Source of the DNA: Terriglobales bacterium
Lineage (GTDB): Bacteria; Acidobacteriota; Terriglobia; Terriglobales; Acidobacteriaceae
Direction: 5' to 3'
Assembly: GCA_015655585.1 (NCBI GenBank)
Contig: JAATEV010000083.1
Span: 1-33,548 of the forward strand
Length of the DNA stretch: 33,548 nucleotides
Shown here: positions 25,185-33,548 of the stretch, one piece after another
Layout: each line of letters begins with the position of its first letter
Position numbering within the stretch: the stretch's first letter is position 1
Position numbers and translations under genes: made by a program
The notes under the pieces: model-generated
Seen by the model: the letters and a program-made list of their open reading frames with translations, nothing else
Database searches by the model: none
What the model was told of the DNA's origin: nothing

Positions 25185-26252
25185 ATGAGCACCACCGCCG
25201 TCGAGATCACCTACCCCGGCATCGCCGCCAAAGTCGCCCACCGCGAACGCATCACCCGCGACGAAGCCCGCTGGCTCTGGGAGAACGCCTCCGACGCCGA
25301 GCTGCGCCATCTCGCCACCCAGGTTCGCGACCGTTTCCACCAGCCCGCCACCTGCACGTACATGGTGATGCGCATCATCAACTACACCAACGTCTGCGTG
25401 GCCCAGTGCGACTACTGCGCCTTCTACAAGCTCCCCACGCAGGAAGGCGGCTACGTCCTCCCGCAAGAGGCCGTCTTCGCCAAGATCGACGAGTTACTCC
25501 AGCTAGGCGGCGACTTAGCAGCCTTCAACGGCGGCTTCAACCCCCACCTCCCCCTCGCCTACTACTGCGACCTCTTCGCCGCCATCCGCGCCCGCTATGG
25601 CAACACCATCGAGTTCTACGCCCTCACCATAGCCGAGTTCATGTACCTCGCCGACCACGCCAAACTCCCCTACAGCGAGGCCGCAGAAAAATTAAAAGCC
25701 GCAGGCGTCCGCTGGATCACCGGCGGTGGCTCCGAGATCCTCACCGAGGACTTCCGCGCCCGCCACTCCAAATTCAAATACACCGTAGCCGAGTACTTCC
25801 AAGCCCAGCAAGCCATCGTAGACGCCGGTCTCAAAACCACCGCCACCATGGTCATAGGCTTTGACGAGACCCTCGACGAGCGTCTGGAACACTTAGAACG
25901 CACCCGCAACTTCCAGGACCAAACCCAAGGCTTAGCCAGCTTCCTATGCTGGACCTTCAAGCCCTACTTCACCCAACTCGGCGGCATCGAAATCTCCACC
26001 GCCGAGTACCTCCGCCACCTCGCCCTAAGCCGTATCTTCCTCGACAACGTCCCCCGCATCCGCACCTCCGTCCTCACGCAAAACGAGCAAGCCCTAAACG
26101 GCCTCCTCTACGGAGCCGACGACTTCGACCTCCCCGTAGAAGACGAAGTAACCCAGAAGGCCGGAGCCAAAATCAGCTTAGACTTCGATCGCATCCTGAA
26201 CTACGCCCGTAATCTAGGCTTCAACCCCACCTACCGCCACGTACCAGAATAA
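25185..26252 (+). CDS. mqnC: Cyclic dehypoxanthinyl futalosine synthase (radical SAM)
   Basis: 355 residues. The radical SAM cluster motif CX3CX2C is NVCVAQCDYCAFYK (Cys71, Cys75, Cys78). INYTNVCVAQCDYCAF, the downstream FNGGFNPHLPLAYY and the C-terminal TYRHVP match the MqnC/MqnE/CofH family, with MqnC the best fit. MqnE usually has NPTNIC and CKFCAF. The enzyme cyclises dehypoxanthine futalosine in the futalosine route to menaquinone. No other mqn genes are in the window. A CofH-type role is unlikely in this lineage but not excluded by sequence alone. Confidence 0.85.
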   Translation: MSTTAVEITYPGIAAKVAHRERITRDEARWLWENASDAELRHLATQVRDRFHQPATCTYMVMRIINYTNVCVAQCDYCAFYKLPTQEGGYVLPQEAVFAKIDELLQLGGDLAAFNGGFNPHLPLAYYCDLFAAIRARYGNTIEFYALTIAEFMYLADHAKLPYSEAAEKLKAAGVRWITGGGSEILTEDFRARHSKFKYTVAEYFQAQQAIVDAGLKTTATMVIGFDETLDERLEHLERTRNFQDQTQGLASFLCWTFKPYFTQLGGIEISTAEYLRHLALSRIFLDNVPRIRTSVLTQNEQALNGLLYGADDFDLPVEDEVTQKAGAKISLDFDRILNYARNLGFNPTYRHVPE

Positions 26253-26264
26253 ACACGCCCTAAC

Positions 26265-26414
26265 GCCGGGCGGGCGGCACTTCGTGCTGTATGGAGCTTC
26301 GCGCAGTCCTCCCGTTGGTCGGAAGAAAAATCCTCCAGCCGACCAACGGGAGGCCCACGCGAAGCATTAAAAAGGCGTGAAACGCCCGCACCACGCGTAG
26401 TGGGCCCGTCCGGC
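26265..26414 (+). other. Cloverleaf-like structured element (possible ncRNA or mobile palindromic unit)
   Basis: The 150 bases fold on paper into one closed multibranch structure. The closing stem is 26265-26275 with 26404-26414 (11 bp, one G-U). Inside are a small hairpin GCAC-TTC-GTGC (26277-26287), a long arm with 8 bp (26296-26303/26358-26365) continuing into a perfect 15-bp stem (26308-26322/26339-26353), GGCGT-GAA-ACGCC (26373-26385) and CCAC-GCGTA-GTGG (26391-26403). The G-U pair exists only in + strand RNA; the minus RNA would have C-A. It lies between the ends of the convergent mqnC and mdh. It does not match tRNA and I cannot assign it to a known RNA family. Confidence 0.6.
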
Positions 26415-26437
26415 AGGACAAATCTCATATCCCTCAC

Positions 26438-26467
26438 AAAAAAGAAAACCCGCTCAAAAGAGCGGGT
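26438..26467 (-). terminator. Terminator of mdh (minus strand)
   Basis: ACCCGCTC-AAAA-GAGCGGGT (26448-26467, perfect 8-bp stem) is followed on the minus strand by TTTCTTTTTT. Confidence 0.85.
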
Positions 26468-26489
26468 CTCCATAGTTCATAACTAAATC

Positions 26490-27419
<930 letters not shown>

Positions 27420-27542
27420 TCATCCCTCGCAAAATTAAAAAATCAGCACCTCCATCAATTCTAATCGCCAATGCCACACCCCGCAGGCAAAGCCCACCCA
27501 GACAGAAACAAAGCAACCAAAAATCCGCAAACTCCGCAGTCG

Positions 27543-28943
27543 CTACATATTCTCAATCATCCGCCCGGCAAACTCGCTAGTCCTGGCCTTAGTAGCCCCC
27601 TGCATCTGCCGCTCGAAGTCATACGTCACATATTTCTGCTGAATCGTCTTCTCCATCGACGACTCAATCAGCCGAGCCGCCTCGCTCCAGCCGATGAAAT
27701 CAAACAGCATCACCCCGCTCAACATCACCGACCCCGGATTAATCACGTCCTTGTCCGCATACTTAGGCGCGGTCCCATGCGTAGCCTCGAACACCGCATA
27801 CCCATCCCCGATATTCGCCCCCGGAGCGATCCCCAGCCCGCCCACCTGCGCCGCAGCCGCATCCGAAATATAATCCCCATTCAAATTCGTAGTAGCCAAA
27901 ACGGAATAGTCGGAAGGCCGAATAATAATCTGCTGAAAGATCGAGTCCGCGATCCTGTCGTTCACCAGGATCTTATTCCTCCATCTCCCGCCGCCATGCG
28001 TCTCGCCAATCGACGCAATCACCGCCTTCACCTCGGCCACCACCCCATCGCCAAACTCCTTCGGCGCAAACTCGATCCCCGGCTCAATCAGCGCCGCATT
28101 CTGCTCCGCCGTCAGCCCCGGATTCTCCTCCACATTCCCCAGAATCCAGCTCTCCCGCTCCGTCACCGTATGCTCGCGAAACTCTTCGGTCGCAACCTCA
28201 TATCCCCACTCCCGAAACGCCCCTTCGGTGAACTTCTGGATGTTCCCCTTATGCACCAGAGTCACCACCTCGCGTCCGTGGTCCAGCGCATACTGAATCG
28301 CCGCCCGCACCAGCCGCTTCGATCCCGTAATCGAGATCGGCTTCACCCCCACGCCCGAGTCCAGCCGAATCTTCTTCTTCCCGCCCTTCAACATCTCGTC
28401 ATTCACAAACGCAATAAACTTGGCCGCCTCCGGAGTCCCCTCGCGAAACTCGATCCCCGCATAAATGTCCTCCGTATTCTCCCGAAAGATCACCACATCC
28501 AGCTTCTCCGGATGCTTCACCGGACTAGGCACGCCCGCATAGTACTTCACCGGCCTCACGCACTGATACAGATCCATCAACTGCCGCAAAGCCACGTTCA
28601 GCGAACGAATCCCCCCGCCCACCGGCGTAGTCAGCGGCCCTTTAATCGACACGCGAAAGTCCACCGTAGCCTTCACCGTGTCATCCGGCAGCCAGTTCTG
28701 CGTCTGGCGAAACGCCTTCTCCCCCGCCAGCACCTCGAACCACGCCACCCTGCGCTTCCCCCCGTAAGCCTTCTCCACCGCCGCATCGAACACCCGCTGC
28801 GAAGCCTTCCAGATGTCCCTCCCCGTCCCATCGCCCTCGATAAACGGAATAATCGGGTTATCCGGAACCGTGTACTTCCCGTCGTTGTACTCAATGGCCT
28901 TGCCGTCCACCGGCACAGGAACTCCGTTGTAGCTCGATTGCAT
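27543..28943 (-). CDS. icd: Isocitrate dehydrogenase (NADP-type)
   Basis: 466 residues. It decarboxylates isocitrate to 2-oxoglutarate. Substrate-binding residues are in [20 protein letters not shown] (Ser114, Asn116, Arg120), with Arg130 and Arg154 ([13 protein letters not shown]). [20 protein letters not shown] (229-248), NLNGDYISD (353-361), [10 protein letters not shown] and [19 protein letters not shown] are conserved. It is about 50 residues longer than E. coli Icd. The extra length lies at about 256-322, between the helix after KFTEGAF and [10 protein letters not shown]. Ser114 occupies the position phosphorylated by AceK in enterics, but no aceK is in the window. It is probably co-transcribed with mdh. 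Confidence 0.94.
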   Translation of the reverse strand: MQSSYNGVPVPVDGKAIEYNDGKYTVPDNPIIPFIEGDGTGRDIWKASQRVFDAAVEKAYGGKRRVAWFEVLAGEKAFRQTQNWLPDDTVKATVDFRVSIKGPLTTPVGGGIRSLNVALRQLMDLYQCVRPVKYYAGVPSPVKHPEKLDVVIFRENTEDIYAGIEFREGTPEAAKFIAFVNDEMLKGGKKKIRLDSGVGVKPISITGSKRLVRAAIQYALDHGREVVTLVHKGNIQKFTEGAFREWGYEVATEEFREHTVTERESWILGNVEENPGLTAEQNAALIEPGIEFAPKEFGDGVVAEVKAVIASIGETHGGGRWRNKILVNDRIADSIFQQIIIRPSDYSVLATTNLNGDYISDAAAAQVGGLGIAPGANIGDGYAVFEATHGTAPKYADKDVINPGSVMLSGVMLFDFIGWSEAARLIESSMEKTIQQKYVTYDFERQMQGATKARTSEFAGRMIENM

Positions 28944-29073
28944 AAGCGTGTCATCTCCCCCAGAAAGCTTTCAGGGAAGGAACGCTACCATCCGCGCAAG
29001 ACGAGTGGCAACCAGCCCAGTGCGTTTATCGAGCAGCCCAAGGCAAGGCTCCAGCGCGTATCAACAAATTGTT

Positions 29074-29164
29074 TTGAAAGGGCGGGGCTTCAGCCCCGCC
29101 GAAGAGCTCGATCTTTCCCCTTATTTTTATTTCTTCCTTCGCCGCAGGCGAAGGAAGAAATAAA
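29074..29164. repeat. Two-hairpin intergenic element, copy 2
   Basis: TTGAAAGGGCGGGGCTTCAG begins a perfect 9-bp GC hairpin (29081-29089 with 29092-29100, TC loop). About 25 bases later a perfect 18-bp hairpin follows (29126-29143 with 29147-29164, loop GCA), with arms ending in TTCCTTCGCC. The plan and the inner sequences match 17721-17816. It fills most of the spacer between icd and the acyltransferase gene. Confidence 0.75.
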
Positions 29165-29223
29165 CCGTAACTTTTAAAACTTGCCTGCTTGCAATTTGCC
29201 GATGCAACCCACGAACCACCGCG

Positions 29224-30291
29224 TCAGCGAGCCGCTTCCGTACCCACCCCAACCGCCTCAGTCCTCCGCGAAGCCAGCACCCTGTCCCGAATCACAAAGA
29301 ACGGCTTCTCCACAAATTGCCGCGACATCAACGCCGCCACCGCAATGCAGAACAGCCCCAGAGGCATCTCGTTCAAATAACGAACCCCCGTATCCGCATG
29401 AATAAAGAACGTCTGCCAAAGGTAGATCGAGTACGAAAGCACCCCAATCTCGGCCACCAGCTTGTTATTCAAAAAACGCCCCACCCAGGACTCCGGATTC
29501 CGCGCCGCCCACAGGATAAAAAGCCCCATCATCACCGCGTCCAGCGTAAGCCCCACCGAATGCTCGAAGTGGGCGCTCTTCGCAAACAGCACAGGCGTCC
29601 CCAGCAGAAACCCCAGCGCCGCCACCCACCACAGTCCCGAGACCCGGGCGTACATCCTCTCGAAGAACCTCGTCCCCTCGGCCAGCGCCAGAAAACACCC
29701 GACCCCCAGCCCATCCATGCGAGAAAACATAAACCCGAACACATGGCTATGAAGATACGGAGCATGAATCGCCCCAACCGCAACGCGGAACAGCGGCGCG
29801 CCCGCGATCATCCCCATCGCCGCAAAGATGGCCCCACGCCTTCCCCAGAGCTTATACGCCGTCAGCATCAACACCGGCCAGATGATATAAAACTGCTCCT
29901 CCACCGCCAGCGACCACGTATGCTCCAGCAGCGCCGACCCCTCATACGGACTCACATTCTGCAAAAACAGAAACGAACACAGCACCGAACGCCACCCAAG
30001 CTGAATCCCCACAAACAGCGCATACACCATCACAAACAGCAGATACGCATACATCGGCGGCAGAATCCGGAACGCCCGGCGAATATAAAACTTCGAAAAA
30101 CTAACCCGCCCCTTCTTCTCCTTCTCCCGCAAAAGCAGAAAGGTAATCAGATAGCCGCTGAGAACGAAGAACAGTCCCACTCCATCCGGAACAGGCAGGT
30201 TCCAATGGAACCGCTGCGACAGGTGAAGCACGATCACCGCCGCAATCGCAATCGCGCGGATACCATCCAGGCTGGGAATTCGATCCTTCAC
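29224..30291 (-). CDS. Acyltransferase family 3 membrane protein (OafA/YrhL type)
   Basis: 355 residues. It begins RIPSLDGIRAIAIAAVIVLH, the family hallmark with Arg-Ala-Ile, and has GVGLFFVLSGYLITFLLLRE, FYIRRAFRILPPMYAYLL and HTWSLAVEEQFYIIWPVLML. About ten hydrophobic helices span the protein. Such enzymes transfer acetyl or other acyl groups to sugars of O-antigen, exopolysaccharide or other surface glycans across the inner membrane. No SGNH domain is fused. Translation starts at GTG with GAGG 4 bases upstream. No glycan gene is adjacent, so the acceptor is unknown. Confidence 0.9.
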   Translation of the reverse strand: MKDRIPSLDGIRAIAIAAVIVLHLSQRFHWNLPVPDGVGLFFVLSGYLITFLLLREKEKKGRVSFSKFYIRRAFRILPPMYAYLLFVMVYALFVGIQLGWRSVLCSFLFLQNVSPYEGSALLEHTWSLAVEEQFYIIWPVLMLTAYKLWGRRGAIFAAMGMIAGAPLFRVAVGAIHAPYLHSHVFGFMFSRMDGLGVGCFLALAEGTRFFERMYARVSGLWWVAALGFLLGTPVLFAKSAHFEHSVGLTLDAVMMGLFILWAARNPESWVGRFLNNKLVAEIGVLSYSIYLWQTFFIHADTGVRYLNEMPLGLFCIAVAALMSRQFVEKPFFVIRDRVLASRRTEAVGVGTEAAR

Positions 30292-30470
30292 AGTACCTCG
30301 GTCCTTTTAAAAGCGTTCTTCGTGCATTCTGTCGTAACAGCCATCCAACAGGCTCCGACCATCTTCAGAATAGCCCACGCGCCTATCGAATTCAGGTAAT
30401 AAACCCGCAGAATATCCCTCCATCGAAATCTTGCAGAAACATCCAAATCCCAATATCCTTCTCAGCATCC

Positions 30471-31274
30471 ATGACGAACCTCCGCCCAGCCATCGTCATA
30501 CTCCTCGCAGCTCTCTCCATCCCCAACATCGCGCAACAAGCCAAGCCGCTCGCTTTCGATGTCGTCTCCATCAAGCCCAATAAATCCGGCAGTCTCAGCG
30601 GCGGAACCGAAAACAGACCCAATGGTCTCTATGCGGTGAACATGCCGCTAGGGGCTTTCCTTTACCGTGGGTTCAGTCCCTCCCAGATCTATGGAGTGCC
30701 CGAATGGCTGACCTCCGAACGCTTCGACTTAGAAACGAAAGTATCCGGCGCGGACTTCGACGCATACCAGAAGCTATCTGGAGCCGAACGTATGAAGATG
30801 CTTCAGGCTGTCTTCAAAGATCGCCTGCACCTCAAAACTCATCAGGAGACCAGGGAGCTTCCCGTCTATCTGCTAGTTCCCGCAGGCAACAAAAACAAGC
30901 TGCAACCCGCACAGTCAGGCGATGCAAACAACCGCCAGCCCCCGCCTCATGGCGTCAACGAAGGCGAAGGCATGTTCTGGATACAAGGCCCCGACCCTCT
31001 CGAAAGCAAGATCACAGGCCAGTCCGCCTCCATGGAACGACTCGCGCGACGCCTCTCCTACATGCACGGACTGGACCGCAAAGTCATCGACCAAACCGGC
31101 CTCACCGGTCAATACAACTTCACCCTCGATTGGGCAACCTCCAATCAGTCCGACTCTGCCTACCCATCCATCTTCACTGCCCTGCAAGAGCAGCTAGGCC
31201 TCAAACTGGAATCCTCCAAAGCCCCCATAGAAGTCCTCATCATCGACCACATCGAGCGCCCCTCCGAAAACTAG
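30471..31274 (+). CDS. TIGR03435-type secreted protein
   Basis: 267 residues with a signal peptide (LRPAIVILLAALSIPNIAQQ). It follows the acidobacterial TIGR03435 pattern: FDVVSIKPNKSG, IYGVPEWLTSERFDLETKVSG, MLQAVFKDRLHLKTHQETRE, LPVYLLVPA, a loop rich in Gln/Pro, KVIDQTGLTGQYNFTLDW and EQLGLKLESSKAPIEVLIID at the C-terminus. The family is expanded in soil acidobacteria and has no established function; other members sit next to M56/BlaR1 proteins, but this one stands alone. It is convergent with glnA. Confidence 0.9.
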   Translation: MTNLRPAIVILLAALSIPNIAQQAKPLAFDVVSIKPNKSGSLSGGTENRPNGLYAVNMPLGAFLYRGFSPSQIYGVPEWLTSERFDLETKVSGADFDAYQKLSGAERMKMLQAVFKDRLHLKTHQETRELPVYLLVPAGNKNKLQPAQSGDANNRQPPPHGVNEGEGMFWIQGPDPLESKITGQSASMERLARRLSYMHGLDRKVIDQTGLTGQYNFTLDWATSNQSDSAYPSIFTALQEQLGLKLESSKAPIEVLIIDHIERPSEN

Positions 31275-31280
31275 TCTCCA

Positions 31281-31314
31281 AACAAAGATGCCCTCGCCAA
31301 CCGGCAAGGGCATC
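31281..31314 (-). terminator. Terminator of glnA (minus strand)
   Basis: GATGCCCT (31287-31294) pairs with AGGGCATC (31307-31314) around an inner GCC-AACC-GGC. The minus strand continues TTTGTTTGG. A moderate terminator. Confidence 0.6.
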
Positions 31315-31336
31315 CCGCAAAACCATCCAGCCGAAG

Positions 31337-32764
31337 CTAGAAGATGTTCCAGAGCAACTGGTTGTAAACATCGTGATGGAACTGTACCTCCGGGGCCTTC
31401 ACGATCGTTCCCAGCAGACGAGGGCAGCGATCCGCCGAGGCCTGCTTCAGGTCCGCATAACGGCCCTTCACATCCGCGCCCAGCAGCTCCGTCGTCCACG
31501 ACGAATCACGGAAGTTCTCAAGCGCCGTGTAAACATTGTCCGGCAGATACCGCTCCGCCTGACGCAGGTTCTTGATCTTCGACGTCTCGCCTTGCAATCC
31601 GCTCTTGAAGATCGAGTACAGCACCAGGTAAGGATTCGCATCCGGTCCAACCGAACGGACCTCCACGCGAGCCGACTTCTCGTTGCCGATAGGAATACGA
31701 ACCATCGACCCACGATCCGTAGCCGAAGCCTTGATCTGGTTCGGGGCCTCGAAGTGCGGATCAAGACGACGATACGCATTCACGCTGGCATTCAGCAACA
31801 GGCAGATGTCGTTGCCGTGCGTCAGAATGCGGTCCGTGAACTGCCACGCCAGCTTCGAAATCTTCTCCTGGCCATTCGGGTCCCAGAACAGGTTCTTGCC
31901 GTTCTTCGTGATCGAGACATTGGTGTGCATTCCGCTGCCGTTCACGCCCACCACCGGCTTCGGCAGGAAACTCGCCGTCATGCCCATCTGCGTCGCCACC
32001 TGGCGGCAGATCAGCTTGTAGAGCTGGATCTGGTCCGCAGCCGCCACAACCTCGCCATACGTGTAGTTGATCTCGAACTGCGAAGGAGCAACCTCAGGAT
32101 GGTCCTTCTCATTCTCGAAGCCCATCGCGCGCTGCACTTCAGCCGACATATCGATGAACTCGCGCAGCGGATCGCCCGGCAGCGAGTGATAGTAGCCGCC
32201 CTTGTTCACATACTCGAACTTGCCTGTCTCATGGAAGCTGCGCTCCGCATCCACACCCTCGAACAGGAAGCCCTCAATCTCGTTCGCCGCGTTCAGCGTG
32301 TAGCCCTGCTTGTCGAACAGCTCCTTCGAGAACTCCTTCAGCACGCCGCGAATGTCCGCCGAATACGTGCCGCCGTTCTTGTCGATCACCTCGCCGAACA
32401 CCAGCACCTTGCCCGGCCCAAACACGTCCGCCGGAGCCCAGTAGAACGCGCTCCAGTCGATCCCCAGACGCAGGTCGCTCTCCCGCTGCGCCGTAAAGCC
32501 GCGGATCGACGAGCCGTCGAACGTCAGGTTGTCATAGCTCTTCACCAGGAACTTCTTGTCATAGTCCAGCATGTGCAGACGGCCTTCCAGGTCGCTGAAC
32601 ATCACGGTCACGGCCTTGATCCGCTTCTCGTCGGTCAGGTACTTCAGGCGCTCTTCCTGGATCACATCGGCTGGCACGCGCTTTCTGCGCTGCTCCTTGG
32701 CCGCCAGGTTCAGGTCCTCGAGTTCGCCGTAGGAAAGCTCCAGAAAATCACGAAATTCGCTCAA
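31337..32764 (-). CDS. glnA: Glutamine synthetase, type I
   Basis: 475 residues. It makes glutamine from glutamate, ammonia and ATP as a dodecamer in the cytoplasm. Active-site elements are FDGSSIRGF (82-90), NEIEGFLF (Glu162, Glu164), PSQFEINY, GVNGSGMHTNVS (273-284), DRGSMVRIP (350-358) and RVEVRSVGPDANPYL (Glu368, Arg370). The NLYDLP adenylylation loop of enteric GlnA is absent; the matching region reads KIKNLRQAERYLPDNVY, so control by GlnE-type adenylylation is unlikely. RGSMVRIP replaces the common RSAxxRIP, which marks a distinct subgroup. Translation starts at TTG 32764 with GGAG 9 bases upstream; the next Met is at residue 54. Confidence 0.92.
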   Translation of the reverse strand: MSEFRDFLELSYGELEDLNLAAKEQRRKRVPADVIQEERLKYLTDEKRIKAVTVMFSDLEGRLHMLDYDKKFLVKSYDNLTFDGSSIRGFTAQRESDLRLGIDWSAFYWAPADVFGPGKVLVFGEVIDKNGGTYSADIRGVLKEFSKELFDKQGYTLNAANEIEGFLFEGVDAERSFHETGKFEYVNKGGYYHSLPGDPLREFIDMSAEVQRAMGFENEKDHPEVAPSQFEINYTYGEVVAAADQIQLYKLICRQVATQMGMTASFLPKPVVGVNGSGMHTNVSITKNGKNLFWDPNGQEKISKLAWQFTDRILTHGNDICLLLNASVNAYRRLDPHFEAPNQIKASATDRGSMVRIPIGNEKSARVEVRSVGPDANPYLVLYSIFKSGLQGETSKIKNLRQAERYLPDNVYTALENFRDSSWTTELLGADVKGRYADLKQASADRCPRLLGTIVKAPEVQFHHDVYNQLLWNIF

Positions 32765-33109
32765 AATGTAAAACTCCTTCTGCCGTGAAACGACACGTAG
32801 CGCTCAACACGCCGGGGAAATATGGTGAAGATAACTTGGAAGCAAACGCGCGGCCGGTTCCTCGGAGCACGCTTTTACTAAAAATTATCAGATATCCTGT
32901 TGCGAAAAAAGGCCCAGGCCCAGAATTCACGCTGCTTTCCGTCTTTCCTCTCCCGCTTCACACTCCCATGCACCGCCCTGTGATAGCTTCTCGTTCTGGC
33001 GAGCCTGCACATACTTCAGCGCCGAAGCATTTAACGATAAACTGAAAAGATGCGCCATCGCGGCGAATCGCGTCTGTACAGGCCCCGGCCCAGACACCCA
33101 AGGAGCGAA
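32765..33109. other. Divergent intergenic region glnA-aguB
   Basis: 345 bases without a credible gene. A possible minus-strand -10 (GATAAT, plus-strand 32884-32889) lies about 120 bases before glnA. No convincing -35, sigma-54 promoter or operator dyad was found. AAGGAG just before aguB is the only clear signal. Confidence 0.4.
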
Positions 33110-33548
33110 ATGACCAGCATCCGAACCCAAAAAGTCGCCCTCATCCAGATGTCCTGCGATCCCGACACCCAGCTCAATCTCGACAAAGCCGCCGAACGCG
33201 TCTACGAGGCCGCCCGCCTCGGCGCCAACATCGTCTGCCTCCCCGAGCTCTTCCGCGCCCAGTACTTCTGCCAGCGAGAAGAACACGCCCTCTTCGGCCT
33301 CGCCGAGTCCATCCCCGGCCCCTCCACAGACGTCCTCACCCGCGTCTGCCGCGAGACCGGCGTCGTCCTCGTGGCCAGCCTCTTCGAGCGCCGCGCCCCC
33401 GGCATTTATCACAACACCGCCGTCACCATCGAGAAAGACGGCAGCATCGCCGACACCTACCGCAAGATGCACATCCCCGACGACCCGCTCTACTACGAGA
33501 AGTTCTACTTCACCCCCGGCGACTTAGGCTTCAAAGCCACCGCAACCA
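33110..33548 (+). CDS. aguB: N-carbamoylputrescine amidase, N-terminal part (3' end outside window)
   Basis: The first 146 residues of a nitrilase-superfamily amidase; the frame is still open at the window end. The catalytic Glu46 is in VCLPELFRAQYF and Lys119 in YRKMHIPDDPLYYEKFYFTP, a run nearly diagnostic for AguB, which splits N-carbamoylputrescine to putrescine, CO2 and ammonia in the agmatine route. The catalytic Cys lies beyond the window. AAGGAG is 4 bases before ATG. It is divergent from glnA. The agmatine deiminase partner is not in the window but may follow. Confidence 0.88.
   Translation, partial: MTSIRTQKVALIQMSCDPDTQLNLDKAAERVYEAARLGANIVCLPELFRAQYFCQREEHALFGLAESIPGPSTDVLTRVCRETGVVLVASLFERRAPGIYHNTAVTIEKDGSIADTYRKMHIPDDPLYYEKFYFTPGDLGFKATAT

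Noticed and set aside
26265..26414. tRNA gene
   Set aside because: The cloverleaf shape is superficial: the arms have wrong lengths, there is no TTCRA loop, no CCA and no anticodon arm.
27471..29177. 568-codon + strand frame opposite icd
   Set aside because: Antisense of a clearly real gene, composition dominated by Arg/His/Pro/Leu, ending in the two-hairpin repeat.
30704..32788. 694-codon + strand frame across the TIGR03435 gene and opposite glnA
   Set aside because: Overlaps two well-supported genes in other frames and has no recognisable domain.

Overview
The window looks like chromosomal DNA from a soil acidobacterium of class Terriglobia (Terriglobus/Granulicella/Edaphobacter type). 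The evidence is a set of lineage-typical families: a carboxypeptidase-regulatory-type TonB-dependent receptor, a VWFA-related protein of the TIGR03436 type, a TIGR03435-type secreted protein and an M56 peptidase with a TonB C-terminal domain. The DNA is G+C rich with strong C preference at third codon positions, and the intergenic spacers are full of repeats. LPS genes and a PEP-CTERM protein point to a Gram-negative envelope. MqnC points to futalosine-route menaquinone synthesis. The genus is inference.

Layout. 1-3022: end of a TonB-dependent receptor, a repeat-rich spacer, then a VWFA-type secreted protein. 3087-5924: divergent rocD and gltX. 5963-7989: a BlaI-type repressor and an M56/TonB_C membrane protease behind a large double-dyad operator. 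8244-10456: a secreted MINPP-type histidine phosphatase and a PEP-CTERM protein. 10525-12923: alaC, then a TlpA-DsbD(N) redox pair. 13039-16441: an LPS group with kdsD convergent on an LpxL-like acyltransferase and lpxD, separated by a second copy of the composite repeat. 16531-19747: a SYLF lipid-binding protein, a 600-base spacer of hairpins and repeats, a NarL-type regulator, dcd and an HU-like protein. 19819-24303: priA, then an ECF sigma / membrane anti-sigma / secretin-fold operon. 24467-26252: RNase T2 and mqnC. 26253-28943: a cloverleaf-like structured element and icd-mdh. 29074-33548: a second two-hairpin element, an acyltransferase, a TIGR03435 protein, glnA and the start of aguB.

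Genes that probably work together: blaI-like with M56 (ATGA overlap, shared operator); sigma, anti-sigma and secretin-fold protein (two ATGA overlaps); TlpA with DsbD(N); acyltransferase with lpxD (TGATG overlap); phosphatase with the PEP-CTERM protein (41-base gap, shared terminator); icd with mdh.

The least explained content is non-coding. (i) Two copies of a composite repeat made of small hairpin modules joined by TTGYYG-type tracts, with one compensated base-pair change. (ii) Two elements with a GGGCTTCAGCCC hairpin followed by a long perfect hairpin whose arms differ between copies but still pair. (iii) A 150-base cloverleaf-like fold between mqnC and mdh. No tRNA, rRNA, CRISPR array or intact insertion sequence was seen.
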